A DNA stretch of 64,000 nt from contig CAJXKC010000001.1 in assembly GCA_913055685.1 (NCBI GenBank), positions 806,001 to 870,000 of the forward strand. Reading direction: 5' to 3'. Positions 9,001 to 18,932 of the stretch are shown one piece after another. A program made the translations under genes and the position numbers. The notes below the pieces were generated by a model. The model was given only the letters and a program-made list of their open reading frames with translations. It made no database searches and was not told where the DNA came from. This DNA comes from an uncultured Flavobacteriales bacterium. GTDB lineage: Bacteria; Bacteroidota; Bacteroidia; Flavobacteriales; Schleiferiaceae. The stretch's first letter is position 1; each line of letters starts with the position of its first letter.

Positions 9001-9864
9001 CTAGCTTTGCACTTTAATTTTATAGCGTTTATAGTAATCAATGAGACCATCCACCGGTCTACGGATGATCTTACCTTTTTGAAGGTCGAAGTAGTCGAGC
9101 ACGTCATTGAGTACCGGCTCAAAGTGGTGGGCGATAGAGCCCACAAAGCTTATTGGTACTTTTTGCGCGTGTGGAAAGGGTAAAACTTGGGTTTCGATAA
9201 ATTCACGAAAGCCATTAAATACCATTTGATAGAAGAAGGGTAAATGAAGATGCTTGTGCGCAAAGGGCGCAAAACTTCCTAAAAATACATTGGCACCGGT
9301 AGGCGCGTAGACCTTCTCGCGAATGATCGCTTCATTGATGCCGTAATGCTCTTCAAACTCACGGATCAGACTTGGCTCCATTAAGCGGTATAAATAGGCG
9401 CGAACTACCCTTTTCCCGATGTAGGAAGCAGAGCCTTCATCCCCTAGAATGAAGCCATAACCAGAGCGACCGGCCTGGAGGCTTTGGCCATCGTAATAAA
9501 CACAATTGCTCCCAGTGCCTAGAATACAGGTTACCTGGGGTAGACCATTCCAAGTCGCATAAGCGGAGGCCCTTAAATCGTGGTCAACGGAGATTTGCGC
9601 ATTGGGAAAGCCCGCTTTTAGGCCTTGCGCAATTTCTACGTTTAGATCGGGTGAAGAACAACCAGCACCGTAGAAAAATACTTGTTCTACTTGTGCTCCT
9701 AATTCTATGATTTCGGGTACCTTAATTATTTCCTTGGCCACAAATTGGCGGTCATGGAAATAGGGGTTGAAACCAATGGTACGAATACGTTTTACTTCTT
9801 CCCCCTCGTTAGTTAAAAAAACGGCATCGCATTTTGTGCTTCCGCTTTCTGCGAGGTAAATCAT
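9001..9864 (-). CDS. BadF/BadG-type sugar kinase (candidate glucokinase or GlcNAc kinase)
   Basis: ASKHA-fold kinase of 287 residues. The N-terminal phosphate-1 motif is ESGSTKCD (6-13), close to the DSGSTKT motif of Bacteroidetes GlcNAc-kinase-like proteins. The adenosine/phosphate-2 region contains ILGTGSNCVYYDG and GRSGYGFILGDEGSASYIG. The family annotation is usually N-acetylglucosamine kinase. Here the gene lies between gap and pgmB in the maltose operon, where free glucose from maltose phosphorolysis must be phosphorylated, so glucokinase activity is the better inference. Spacing is 21 bp from gap and 7 bp to pgmB. The role is inferred from context, not from a diagnostic residue. Confidence 0.8.
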   Translation of the reverse strand: MIYLAESGSTKCDAVFLTNEGEEVKRIRTIGFNPYFHDRQFVAKEIIKVPEIIELGAQVEQVFFYGAGCSSPDLNVEIAQGLKAGFPNAQISVDHDLRASAYATWNGLPQVTCILGTGSNCVYYDGQSLQAGRSGYGFILGDEGSASYIGKRVVRAYLYRLMEPSLIREFEEHYGINEAIIREKVYAPTGANVFLGSFAPFAHKHLHLPFFYQMVFNGFREFIETQVLPFPHAQKVPISFVGSIAHHFEPVLNDVLDYFDLQKGKIIRRPVDGLIDYYKRYKIKVQS

Positions 9865-9885
9865 ACTGCAAATTTAGTGCTGCTT

Positions 9886-11876
<1,991 letters not shown>

Positions 11877-11895
11877 CAGATTCAAGATGATATTA

Positions 11896-11924
11896 CAAAC
11901 TTAGTGTATTTTTTACACTTGCAA
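11896..11924 (-). promoter_or_regulatory. Promoter of the pfkA-gap-kinase-pgmB-mapA operon
   Basis: On the minus strand TTG (plus 11922-11924) is followed after 18 nt by TAAGTTTG (plus 11896-11903), matching the Bacteroidetes -33/-7 pattern. The operator at 11904-11918 sits exactly between the two boxes and touches the -7 box. This is the classic position for a repressor. Confidence 0.65.
11904..11918. promoter_or_regulatory. Palindromic operator GTGTA-N5-TACAC, copy 2 (shared by pfkA operon and regulator)
   Basis: GTGTATTTTTTACAC, with the palindrome extending to 17 bp (A at 11903, T at 11919). It lies in the divergent region between pfkA (minus) and the NrtR-type regulator gene (plus). It could therefore control the operon and also autoregulate the regulator. 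Confidence 0.75.
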
Positions 11925-11981
11925 TATTTTTTTGTAAATTGTTGAGCCAAATTTGAATCAACCTACCTAAAAATTAGACCA

Positions 11982-12683
11982 GTGAGTCAAGCTACACAAG
12001 ATGTTAATCCCAATGTATCCGTCGATTGTGCGGTATTTGGTTTTGACAATGAAAAGCTCAATGTTCTTTTAATAGAGCAAAAGATGAGTGATAAGGAGAA
12101 GGTGCAATTTGCCCTTCCTGGAGACCTTATTTTAGATGACGAGGGCCTCGATGGTGCCGCCTCGCGTGTCTTAAAAGATTTAACCGGCTTATCGGGAATA
12201 TTTCTTCGTCAATTCAAAGCTTTTGGCGACCCCAACCGGGTGAGCGATATAAAGGATTTGGAGTTTTTGAATAGCTATCGCTCCAATCCTCAGGCTCGGG
12301 TTATAACCGTGGCTTATTTGGCTTTAGTGAAGATGGATGACTTTAAACCAGAGGCTTCTTCCTTTGCTGAGAATGTTTTTTGGCAAGATGTGCACACGGT
12401 ACCTAGCCTTGCTTTCGATCATAACAAGATATTGAATCAGGCGCTCGACCGATTACGCGACGACTTTGTAAACCACCGCACGGGTTTTGAGCTTTTGCCT
12501 GAGCTATTCACTTTGGGGCATATCCAAAAACTCTACGAAATCATTTTAGATAAGGAGTTAGACAAGCGAAACTTCCGCAAGAAGATTTTAAAGGAGAAAT
12601 TGGTTAAGGCTACCAACCAGAAGCAAACGGGGGTATTACATAAGCCCGCAGTTTTATACACCTTAAATCACGAGGTGCTGTAG
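11982..12683 (+). CDS. NrtR-type (Nudix-related) transcriptional regulator of the maltose locus
   Basis: Protein of 233 residues with an N-terminal Nudix-fold sensor (about 12-150) and a C-terminal winged helix (about 165-230, GFELLPELFTLGHIQKLYEIIL). The Nudix box region (GDLILDDEGLDGAASRVLKD and on, 47-70) lacks the catalytic Glu residues of the canonical REUXEEXGU pattern; the corresponding stretch reads RVLKDLTGL. It is therefore most likely a ligand-binding domain without hydrolase activity, as in NrtR and Bacteroides AraR-like proteins. It starts with GTG. It is divergent from pfkA and upstream of susC, with a palindrome on each side. The ligand is unknown; a sugar or sugar phosphate of the maltose path is an inference. 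LacI-type regulators, often found in maltose loci of related bacteria, are absent here. Confidence 0.85.
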   Translation: MSQATQDVNPNVSVDCAVFGFDNEKLNVLLIEQKMSDKEKVQFALPGDLILDDEGLDGAASRVLKDLTGLSGIFLRQFKAFGDPNRVSDIKDLEFLNSYRSNPQARVITVAYLALVKMDDFKPEASSFAENVFWQDVHTVPSLAFDHNKILNQALDRLRDDFVNHRTGFELLPELFTLGHIQKLYEIILDKELDKRNFRKKILKEKLVKATNQKQTGVLHKPAVLYTLNHEVL

Positions 12684-12695
12684 CCGACATTCGAT

Positions 12696-12908
12696 TTAAT
12701 TTTTCTGCTTATTTGTTTCACTACAATCATTTGCATCTCTGCATCGGAGTTGGTTCTTGGCTGCGGTGGGATTGCCTATTATATTTAATTGAAGACCGCT
12801 CTCTAATGGTCGCTTAACCTCCTTCAGGCATCTGGCTTCCATGGCTTTCACTTGTTCATTCTTGCGCTTTAATTCGTAAATTGTTTTGGATAAGGTTTTA
12901 GCAGTCAC
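12696..12908 (-). CDS. Possible small ORF (70 codons) in the regulator-susC gap; doubtful
   Basis: This is a GTG-started frame in the 325-bp gap between the regulator gene and susC. The predicted peptide is Lys/Glu-rich in its first half (SKTIYELKRKNEQVKAMEAR), could form a helix, and has two Cys near the end. No ribosome-binding site is visible, and no family is recognised. It would be transcribed away from susC, from the region holding operator copy 3. It may be a gene remnant or a chance frame. The rest of this gap holds only the operator and the susC promoter. Confidence 0.22.
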   Translation of the reverse strand: MTAKTLSKTIYELKRKNEQVKAMEARCLKEVKRPLESGLQLNIIGNPTAAKNQLRCRDANDCSETNKQKN

Positions 12909-12942
12909 TAAGCAAGACTAAATCTAAAAAAGGATATTTTTA

Positions 12943-12957
12943 GTGTACTTTTTACAC
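12943..12957. promoter_or_regulatory. Palindromic operator GTGTA-N5-TACAC, copy 3
   Basis: GTGTACTTTTTACAC, with the palindrome extending to 17 bp (A at 12942, T at 12958). It lies 17 bp upstream of the -7 box of the susC operon, covering the place of the -33 element. Both spacer and arms are nearly the same as in copy 2. Confidence 0.75.
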
Positions 12958-12974
12958 TTTATAGACTTTTTATT

Positions 12975-12982
12975 TACTTTTG
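12975..12982 (+). promoter_or_regulatory. -7 box of the susCD operon
   Basis: TACTTTTG matches TAnnTTTG. It lies 26 bp upstream of the susC ATG at 13009. No TTTG is seen at -33; that stretch is occupied by operator copy 3. Confidence 0.6.
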
Positions 12983-13008
12983 GATGACCAAATTTTAATG
13001 TAATCTCT

Positions 13009-16000
13009 ATGAAAAGAACTTTACAGTCTTTTTTCGTACTGGTATTTTCATTAGCCGTTTGGGGTCTGGAGGCCCAGGTTATTGAAGGAACCATTACCGA
13101 TAAGGCGGGCGAGCCATTGCCCGGTGCATCGGTTGTAGTACTCGGACAATCGGGGGTAGGTGCCTCCGCCGATTTTGATGGAAAGTATACTTTAAGTGGA
13201 TTCCAGGCTGGGAAACTTAGTCTGGAGTTTTCTTTTATTGGCTTCAAGTCAAAGAAAGTTGAAATCCAAATTGCTGAAGGTGCCAAGAAGACGCTCAATG
13301 TTTTCTTGGATGAAAGCAGTAGTCAGCTCGATGAAATCGTAGTAGTGGGATACGGTGTGCAGCGCCGCCGGGAAATGACCGGTAATGTGGTGAAGCTAGA
13401 CGCCAAGGAGCTTAATGATATGCCAGCGCCGAGTTTCGAGACCGCTATGCAAGGTAAAGCTGCCGGGGTGCAGATTGTCACCGGTAGTGGTTTGGCAGGT
13501 TCTCCATCGGTAGTGCGCGTGCGTGGTATTGCTAGTATTGGAGCGGGCGGTGATCCTCTTTATATCGTAGACGGGGTGCAGCTAAATCAAGATTATTTTG
13601 CCCGCGGAAATAGTGGAGGTATGAATCAAAACCCTCTTGCCTTCCTAAATCCTGACGATATTGCCTCAGTGGAGATCTTGAAAGATGCTTCAGCTACAGC
13701 AATTTATGGTTCTCGGGGAGCGAATGGGGTAATCTTAATTACTACCAAGCGCGGTAATAAAGGTGGGCTTCAGTTTAATTTCTCGACTACTCAGGGTATT
13801 TCTCAGCCGACAAAATTGCCGGATATGCTCAATGCCCAACAGTATTTGCAACTCTATCGGGAGGCTTGGATTAACGATGGAAATACCGGAACGCCAGTTC
13901 TACCTAATGGTGTAATGTCTTGGGAAGATGCGCAAAAGCAGGAAACTGATTGGGTAGATGAGGTAACTCGTACTGGCTATAAAGCTTTTTATGACTTTGG
14001 AGTTTCCAAGGGTACCGATAAGTATAACTTCTATGCTGGTATCTCTTACGATCAAAACCAGTCTTACATCGTTGGTGATGAATACAATCGTTTTAGTGGT
14101 CGCTTTAATGGCGATTATCGTTTTAGCGATCGTTTAAGTTTGAGCGCTAGTACTAGTCTTACCCAAAGTATTTACAATCGAGTAGATAATGCTTGGGCGG
14201 GAGGCTTAGGGGCGGCGATGAGTACCGCACTTCCCTTTTACCCTATTAAATGGGATCGTTATCGCATAAGCGATGCTGGTGACACTTTAAGTAGACCTGG
14301 TGATTGGTTCACCGGTGGCACTAACCCTGTAATGCAAAGGGAGTTAAAGGATTGGCGTATTACCGACCTTAGAGCGGTAAATAACCTAAAACTTACCTAT
14401 TCTCCCTTCAAGAACTTTACGTTATTAGCGAGTGGGTCTATGGATTATTTCCAATCTATGGAGGATATCTATGAGGTAAACATTAATGAAAACGACGCGG
14501 TATTAGGTCGTGGTCGTGCTCAGCGTTATCCCTTGCGTTCCTACAATTACAATGGCTTCCTTACTGGAAACTACGATTGGCAAATGAATGAGGATAGCAA
14601 ATTTAGTTTCATGGCTGGTACCGAATACCAAACCAATTATACCCGCAGCTTTCAGATTACCACTTACGATACCCTTGGCAAGCCCAATGGAGTACGTAAT
14701 GATGTTTTAGATGCACCAGGCGCTTTTTATGAGCACTCTGAGTTGCGCGACAATTACGATTTTGATTCGGTGAACACCAGTTTCATTAGCCGTTTCTTAT
14801 CCTTCTTCGGAAGAGTAAACTATAATTATAAAGGAAAGTACCTTGCGCAGATCGTGCTTCGTTCTGACGGAAGTTCTCGTTTTGGTCCTAATAATCGCTT
14901 TGGGTATTTCCCCTCAGCTTCGATTGGCTGGATTATTAGCGATGAAAACTGGATGAAAGAAAATCGTGTCATTAATTATTTAAAGTTAAAGTCTAGTATT
15001 GGTTGGATTGGAAATGCCAACCTTACCAATATTGAGTTTGAGGCACGCTACCGCAGAGATGCAGCGGCTTATGATGGTCGCGATATCCTCTATCCTTTGA
15101 ATGCCGCTAACCGTGACCTTCGTTGGGAAACTACTCAAGTATTTGACTTCGGATTGGAATATGGCTTATTCGAGGATCGTATTACTGGTGAACTAGCCTA
15201 CTATCGAAAAAATACTTCCGACGTTCTATTAAACGTTTCTTTACCTCGTGTTACCGGATTCGGTAGTTATTACGATAATGTAGGTGGACTATTAAATGAA
15301 GGGGTGGAGTTCCAGATTAAGACCCGCAACTTGGTGGGTGACTTCCGCTGGACCACCGACTTTAATATCGCCTACAACTATAATGAGATTCTAAGTCTGG
15401 GTGGTTATTCTGCCGACGCTGTTGCTGGCGGTACCAATGATACACGTACCGTGGTAGGTCAGCCGGTAGGAACTAACTTTTTGGTGCGCTTTTCCCACGT
15501 GGATGCCGCAACTGGTCGTCCAGTTTATTTAGATATAGACGGTAATCCAACTTTTTCTTGGGATCCAGCCGATCGTGTACCAGTTGGTTCCGTGTTGCCG
15601 GATGCGGTAGGCGGTATCACCAATACCTTTAGTTATAAGCAATGGGATTTGAGCTTCTTATTGGTATTCACCATCGGAGGCGATATTTATGATTCTTCTT
15701 CTAAGCGTCAGTTAGGAAGAATGGATGATTGGAATAAAACCGCTCAAATTTTCGATCGCTGGAGAGCGCCAGGAGACGAAGCGACTTATCCCTTACTTAC
15801 TTTAGATGAACGTAATCACGGCTCTACAACACCGTGGATCAACACCGACTTGTGGTTGCATGATGGTAGTTATTTACGCCTACGTAATCTTACTTTAAGC
15901 TATCGCTTAAATCGCAATCAATCTAAGAGCCTAGGTCTTAAAGGAGCCCAGATTTCATTCATCGGTACCAACCTGCTTACTTTCACCAAGTACCCTGGTT

Positions 16001-16122
16001 TAGATCCCGAGATTGCTCGTGATTTTGAAAATGCTACCGATCGTAATATGAGTGTGAACATCACTTATTTAACTCCTCCGCAGGAGCGTACTTATTCCGT
16101 TCGTTTAAATGTTAACTTCTAA
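13009..16122 (+). CDS. SusC-like TonB-dependent outer-membrane transporter
   Basis: Outer-membrane importer of 1037 residues for oligosaccharides, energised by TonB. It has a signal peptide (1-23, ending GLEAQ) and a carboxypeptidase-regulatory-like domain (about 24-105, IEGTITDKAGEPLPGASVVV). The TonB-box region LDEIVVVGYG (107-116) and plug domain (SVEILKDASATAIYGSRGANGVI, near 220-243) follow, and then the 22-stranded barrel ends in a terminal aromatic (NVNF). It is the first gene of an operon with SusD 10 bp downstream. The operon sits in a maltodextrin locus with shared operators, so the ligand is probably maltodextrin or starch fragments. No frame damage is seen. Confidence 0.95.
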   Translation: MKRTLQSFFVLVFSLAVWGLEAQVIEGTITDKAGEPLPGASVVVLGQSGVGASADFDGKYTLSGFQAGKLSLEFSFIGFKSKKVEIQIAEGAKKTLNVFLDESSSQLDEIVVVGYGVQRRREMTGNVVKLDAKELNDMPAPSFETAMQGKAAGVQIVTGSGLAGSPSVVRVRGIASIGAGGDPLYIVDGVQLNQDYFARGNSGGMNQNPLAFLNPDDIASVEILKDASATAIYGSRGANGVILITTKRGNKGGLQFNFSTTQGISQPTKLPDMLNAQQYLQLYREAWINDGNTGTPVLPNGVMSWEDAQKQETDWVDEVTRTGYKAFYDFGVSKGTDKYNFYAGISYDQNQSYIVGDEYNRFSGRFNGDYRFSDRLSLSASTSLTQSIYNRVDNAWAGGLGAAMSTALPFYPIKWDRYRISDAGDTLSRPGDWFTGGTNPVMQRELKDWRITDLRAVNNLKLTYSPFKNFTLLASGSMDYFQSMEDIYEVNINENDAVLGRGRAQRYPLRSYNYNGFLTGNYDWQMNEDSKFSFMAGTEYQTNYTRSFQITTYDTLGKPNGVRNDVLDAPGAFYEHSELRDNYDFDSVNTSFISRFLSFFGRVNYNYKGKYLAQIVLRSDGSSRFGPNNRFGYFPSASIGWIISDENWMKENRVINYLKLKSSIGWIGNANLTNIEFEARYRRDAAAYDGRDILYPLNAANRDLRWETTQVFDFGLEYGLFEDRITGELAYYRKNTSDVLLNVSLPRVTGFGSYYDNVGGLLNEGVEFQIKTRNLVGDFRWTTDFNIAYNYNEILSLGGYSADAVAGGTNDTRTVVGQPVGTNFLVRFSHVDAATGRPVYLDIDGNPTFSWDPADRVPVGSVLPDAVGGITNTFSYKQWDLSFLLVFTIGGDIYDSSSKRQLGRMDDWNKTAQIFDRWRAPGDEATYPLLTLDERNHGSTTPWINTDLWLHDGSYLRLRNLTLSYRLNRNQSKSLGLKGAQISFIGTNLLTFTKYPGLDPEIARDFENATDRNMSVNITYLTPPQERTYSVRLNVNF

Positions 16123-16132
16123 GTCTGTAATC

Positions 16133-17515
16133 ATGAAAAAGTCATTTAGCGCTATCGCTTTAATTAGTGGCCTTCTGCTGAGTACAGGCTGCGAAAAAAT
16201 ATTAGAAACTCCTTTGCAGGGGGCCGACCTAACCGAGGATGAAGCCCTACAAAGCAAGCAGGATGTTTTAGACTTGCTCCAATCTTGCTACGACGTTACG
16301 GCCAATGTTTACAATGGACGTATCCAATACTTAGGCGAATTATTATCAGATAACCTTACCGAGCCTACTATTAATGAGGATTTAACTGAGGTGTACAATC
16401 ACAACACCTTATTCTTTAATGGTACCATCGGTGGAATTTACGGTGACCCCTATATCACTGCCTTCCGTGCCAATCGTATCTTAGAGGTTATCGATGATTT
16501 CGGTTTTAGTGATGCCGAGAAAGCGGAAATCATTGCCCAGGTAAAATTCTTGCGGGCTATTTCGCAGTGGGAAATCCTAAAATTATTCGCTCATCCATTT
16601 GGCTTTACCGCGAATAATAGTCACGATGGCATTATTTACCGCACCACCACCGTAGCTGAGGTAGTTCCGCGTGACCCGGTAGGAGCGAATTATTCGGATA
16701 TAATAGCAGATTTAGAGTCAGCCTTACCCGACTTGCAACTTAGCTCCGACTTTTATGCATCGCAGGATGCGGCTAATGCCTTTTTAGCTAAGATCTATTT
16801 CCAAGCGGGCAACTATTCCAAAGCAGTGCAACATGCCGATGCTGTGATTAACTCAGGGCGCTACAGCTTGGGAACTAGTGTAGATCGATTTGAAAATGAC
16901 ACGGTGGACGTTACTGAAGCTATATTTAGTAATACTAGTCGACCCGACTTTGGAGATTTTCGTTCGGGCGGTTTCGGTAATTACCGCTCGGATGTACCAA
17001 ATCCTCCGCTTTTCAGAGCAAGTATGGATTTTTACAATACTTATTCGGCAGATACTACCGATATCCGTTTCAAGAACTTTTTTGAATTAGATGAGAGCGG
17101 CGATGAACCGGTAGTTTTAATTAAGAAGTTCAACCAGGAGTGGTTTAATGTGACCATCTTGCATCTTACCGACCTTAAGTTGTTGCGTGCTGAGGCCCTG
17201 GCCGAAAGTGGGGGTGACCTTAGCGTGGCTATTCAGGATATTAATGATATCCGTGAGCGTGCCTATGGCGGTACCCAGAATAATTTAAGTGCATCGGCTT
17301 CTGCTACTGAGATTATAGATGCGGCTCGCTATGAGCGTCGCATTGAAATGTTTGGAGAAGGAGACCGCATCCAACAAATTAAGCGCCGTGGTGCCATCGA
17401 AGGAGAGGCGATGCAGGTACGTGGCAATGATTGGGATTGTAATGGTATGATCATTCAGTTTCCAATCTCCGAAAAAACTGATAAATTCCAACTGAATCCT
17501 ACTGGAGGATGTTAA
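16133..17515 (+). CDS. SusD/RagB-like surface glycan-binding lipoprotein
   Basis: Lipoprotein of 460 residues forming the lid of the SusC transporter. The ATG at 16133 gives the lipobox LLLSTGC (Cys near 20). An upstream in-frame ATG at 16109 overlaps susC and is less likely. Helical TPR-like segments typical of SusD are visible (KVQFLRAISQWEILKLFAHPFG-like region, AANAFLAKIYFQAGNYSKAVQHAD). The C-terminal RYERRIEMFGEGDRIQQIKRRG and FPISEKTDKFQLNPTGGC are family hallmarks. It binds maltodextrins at the cell surface by inference from the locus. Confidence 0.93.
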   Translation: MKKSFSAIALISGLLLSTGCEKILETPLQGADLTEDEALQSKQDVLDLLQSCYDVTANVYNGRIQYLGELLSDNLTEPTINEDLTEVYNHNTLFFNGTIGGIYGDPYITAFRANRILEVIDDFGFSDAEKAEIIAQVKFLRAISQWEILKLFAHPFGFTANNSHDGIIYRTTTVAEVVPRDPVGANYSDIIADLESALPDLQLSSDFYASQDAANAFLAKIYFQAGNYSKAVQHADAVINSGRYSLGTSVDRFENDTVDVTEAIFSNTSRPDFGDFRSGGFGNYRSDVPNPPLFRASMDFYNTYSADTTDIRFKNFFELDESGDEPVVLIKKFNQEWFNVTILHLTDLKLLRAEALAESGGDLSVAIQDINDIRERAYGGTQNNLSASASATEIIDAARYERRIEMFGEGDRIQQIKRRGAIEGEAMQVRGNDWDCNGMIIQFPISEKTDKFQLNPTGGC

Positions 17516-17517
17516 AA

Positions 17518-18000
17518 ATGAAGACTATGAAAAGATTAGGAATCCTGGCCTTTTTGGGCCTAGCGGTGTGGGCTTGTCGCCCTGAGCCCTACAAGGAAAT
17601 TGGTGATCCATATTCAGTTATTTCAGGTATAGATGGAAGCTGGAGCTTGGATCGGGTAGAAGTTGAAGATCGTTCCTTCCCACAGTGGGAAACACGGGAG
17701 TTCACCGACTTTTTTGTGGACAATCCGGTAGAATTGGATTTTAATTCCAGCGATAATAGCTATAGCATAACTGCCAGCTCCTTGGATGGTCTACCTTTTA
17801 CCAGTACCAATGGTACTTATGCTTTTGATGATCCCGAATACCCATCTAACCTTTATCTAATTTCTACCGGCGGTGATACTACCATGGTAGAATTAGGAAA
17901 TATGGTTCGTAGTGTGGACCCATTATTACTTTTCCAAGCTATGAAAAGTAAGTGCGATGCTGTTTATGCCCGTTATGTATACACCTTTAACCGCAAGTAA
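17518..18000 (+). CDS. Small lipoprotein of the Sus operon (DUF5004-like)
   Basis: Lipoprotein of 160 residues with lipobox GLAVWAC. An ATG at 17509 would abut the GGAGG at 17504-17508, whereas the ATG at 17518 lies nine bases after it, so 17518 is preferred. After the lipid anchor comes an all-beta domain beginning GIDGSWSLDRVEVED, a lipocalin-like opening typical of small Bacteroidetes proteins such as the DUF5004 group, which often sits after SusCD. It ends in YARYVYTFNRK. It is probably an accessory surface or periplasmic protein; binding of glycan is not shown by any residue. Confidence 0.7.
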   Translation: MKTMKRLGILAFLGLAVWACRPEPYKEIGDPYSVISGIDGSWSLDRVEVEDRSFPQWETREFTDFFVDNPVELDFNSSDNSYSITASSLDGLPFTSTNGTYAFDDPEYPSNLYLISTGGDTTMVELGNMVRSVDPLLLFQAMKSKCDAVYARYVYTFNRK

Positions 18001-18878
18001 TGATGAAGATGAATGTTTTACATAAATACGCTGCTGCAATTGCCTTACTAATACCGGCTTTATCAAGTACGGCTCAGGTTACCACCGAACCACCCGAGTA
18101 TCAAGATCCAGAGGCGCAGGTTAAAATCATCGTAGACCTGAGTCAGCTTGACGCAAGTTTAGACCATACTCAGGCCTTGTTGGATGCTGCCGCTGCCGGA
18201 GAAGATATGTACATATGGACTTGGTCGCCTGCCGAGCACCCGGCTAATCACCCTTTGGTGAATGGCACCGGATCTGCTCCCTGGAAGAATAGTAATGATT
18301 CATTGGTAATGACCAAAGAAGCCGAGAATGTTTATTCTTGGACCATCATTCCCACTGAGTTTTACGAGGTAGATGCCCAAACCGTTTTTGAGAATGACAT
18401 CAAGTTCTTGATAAAACCAAAAGACGGTGGCGGTTACGGTGATCCAGATATAAAATCTGAGGACCTTACCTTACTGGTAGACCCTCCGGTAACTGAGCGT
18501 AATCCGGCCTTTTTATTCCCAGGATCTTTTAATGACGATGATCTAGTAATGCTTTACTACGACAATAAATTGGAAGATAATGCGGGCATGCAAAACTTGG
18601 CCGATGATGATGTTTGGTTTTTTGCCGAAGCTACTTTAAGCGATAGCTCTACAGTGAAAATTGCTCAGAATGCGTTTAGCGTACCCAATTATCCTCAACT
18701 TCAAATGAAGGCTAAAGGTGATGGTATCTTTAAGAACTTCTTTGTTCCTAGAGACTTTTTTAATGTCCCTAGCGACAAGAGTGTTACCAAAATTGTAATC
18801 TATATCCAGCGTAGAGTTTTCGTCGGTGGAAGCTCACGTATTGCCTATGATATTGTGGCCGAGTTAGGCTGCGACTAA
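18000..18878 (+). CDS. Exported protein of the Sus operon, function unknown (SusE/F-position)
   Basis: Protein of 292 residues with signal peptide ending ALSSTAQ but no lipobox Cys. Its start overlaps the stop of the preceding gene (TAATG), suggesting coupled translation. The sequence is rich in Asp, Pro and aromatic residues (MYIWTWSPAEHP, NVYSWTIIPTEFY, DIKFLIKPKDGGGYGDPD). It seems to hold two beta modules of about 120 residues, the first like the strand pattern of starch-binding E-set/CBM modules. By position it corresponds to SusE/SusF surface starch-binding proteins, but sequence recognition is weak. It ends before a terminator. Confidence 0.6.
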   Translation: MMKMNVLHKYAAAIALLIPALSSTAQVTTEPPEYQDPEAQVKIIVDLSQLDASLDHTQALLDAAAAGEDMYIWTWSPAEHPANHPLVNGTGSAPWKNSNDSLVMTKEAENVYSWTIIPTEFYEVDAQTVFENDIKFLIKPKDGGGYGDPDIKSEDLTLLVDPPVTERNPAFLFPGSFNDDDLVMLYYDNKLEDNAGMQNLADDDVWFFAEATLSDSSTVKIAQNAFSVPNYPQLQMKAKGDGIFKNFFVPRDFFNVPSDKSVTKIVIYIQRRVFVGGSSRIAYDIVAELGCD

Positions 18879-18901
18879 ACAGGGTTTATATACACTAGAT
18901 G

Positions 18902-18932
18902 CCCGGCTGCCTTAGAGCAGTCGGGTTTTTTT
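18902..18932 (+). terminator. Rho-independent terminator of the susCD operon
   Basis: The stem is CCCGGCTGC / GCAGTCGGG, with one G-T wobble, around loop CTTAGA, followed by seven T. It lies 24 bp after the last gene of the Sus operon and just before the convergent outer-membrane efflux gene. Confidence 0.85.

Noticed and set aside
8994-9146. Extended N-terminus of pgmB
   Set aside because: The extra 51 codons lie inside the kinase gene in another frame and do not resemble the family; the ATG at 8993 is the proper start.
8605-9183. Plus-strand frame of 192 codons
   Set aside because: It is antisense to pgmB and the kinase gene, both well supported, and has Ser/Arg/Lys-rich shadow composition.
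12924-13298. Minus-strand frame of 124 codons over the susC start
   Set aside because: It covers the operator, promoter and signal peptide of susC and shows no family motif.
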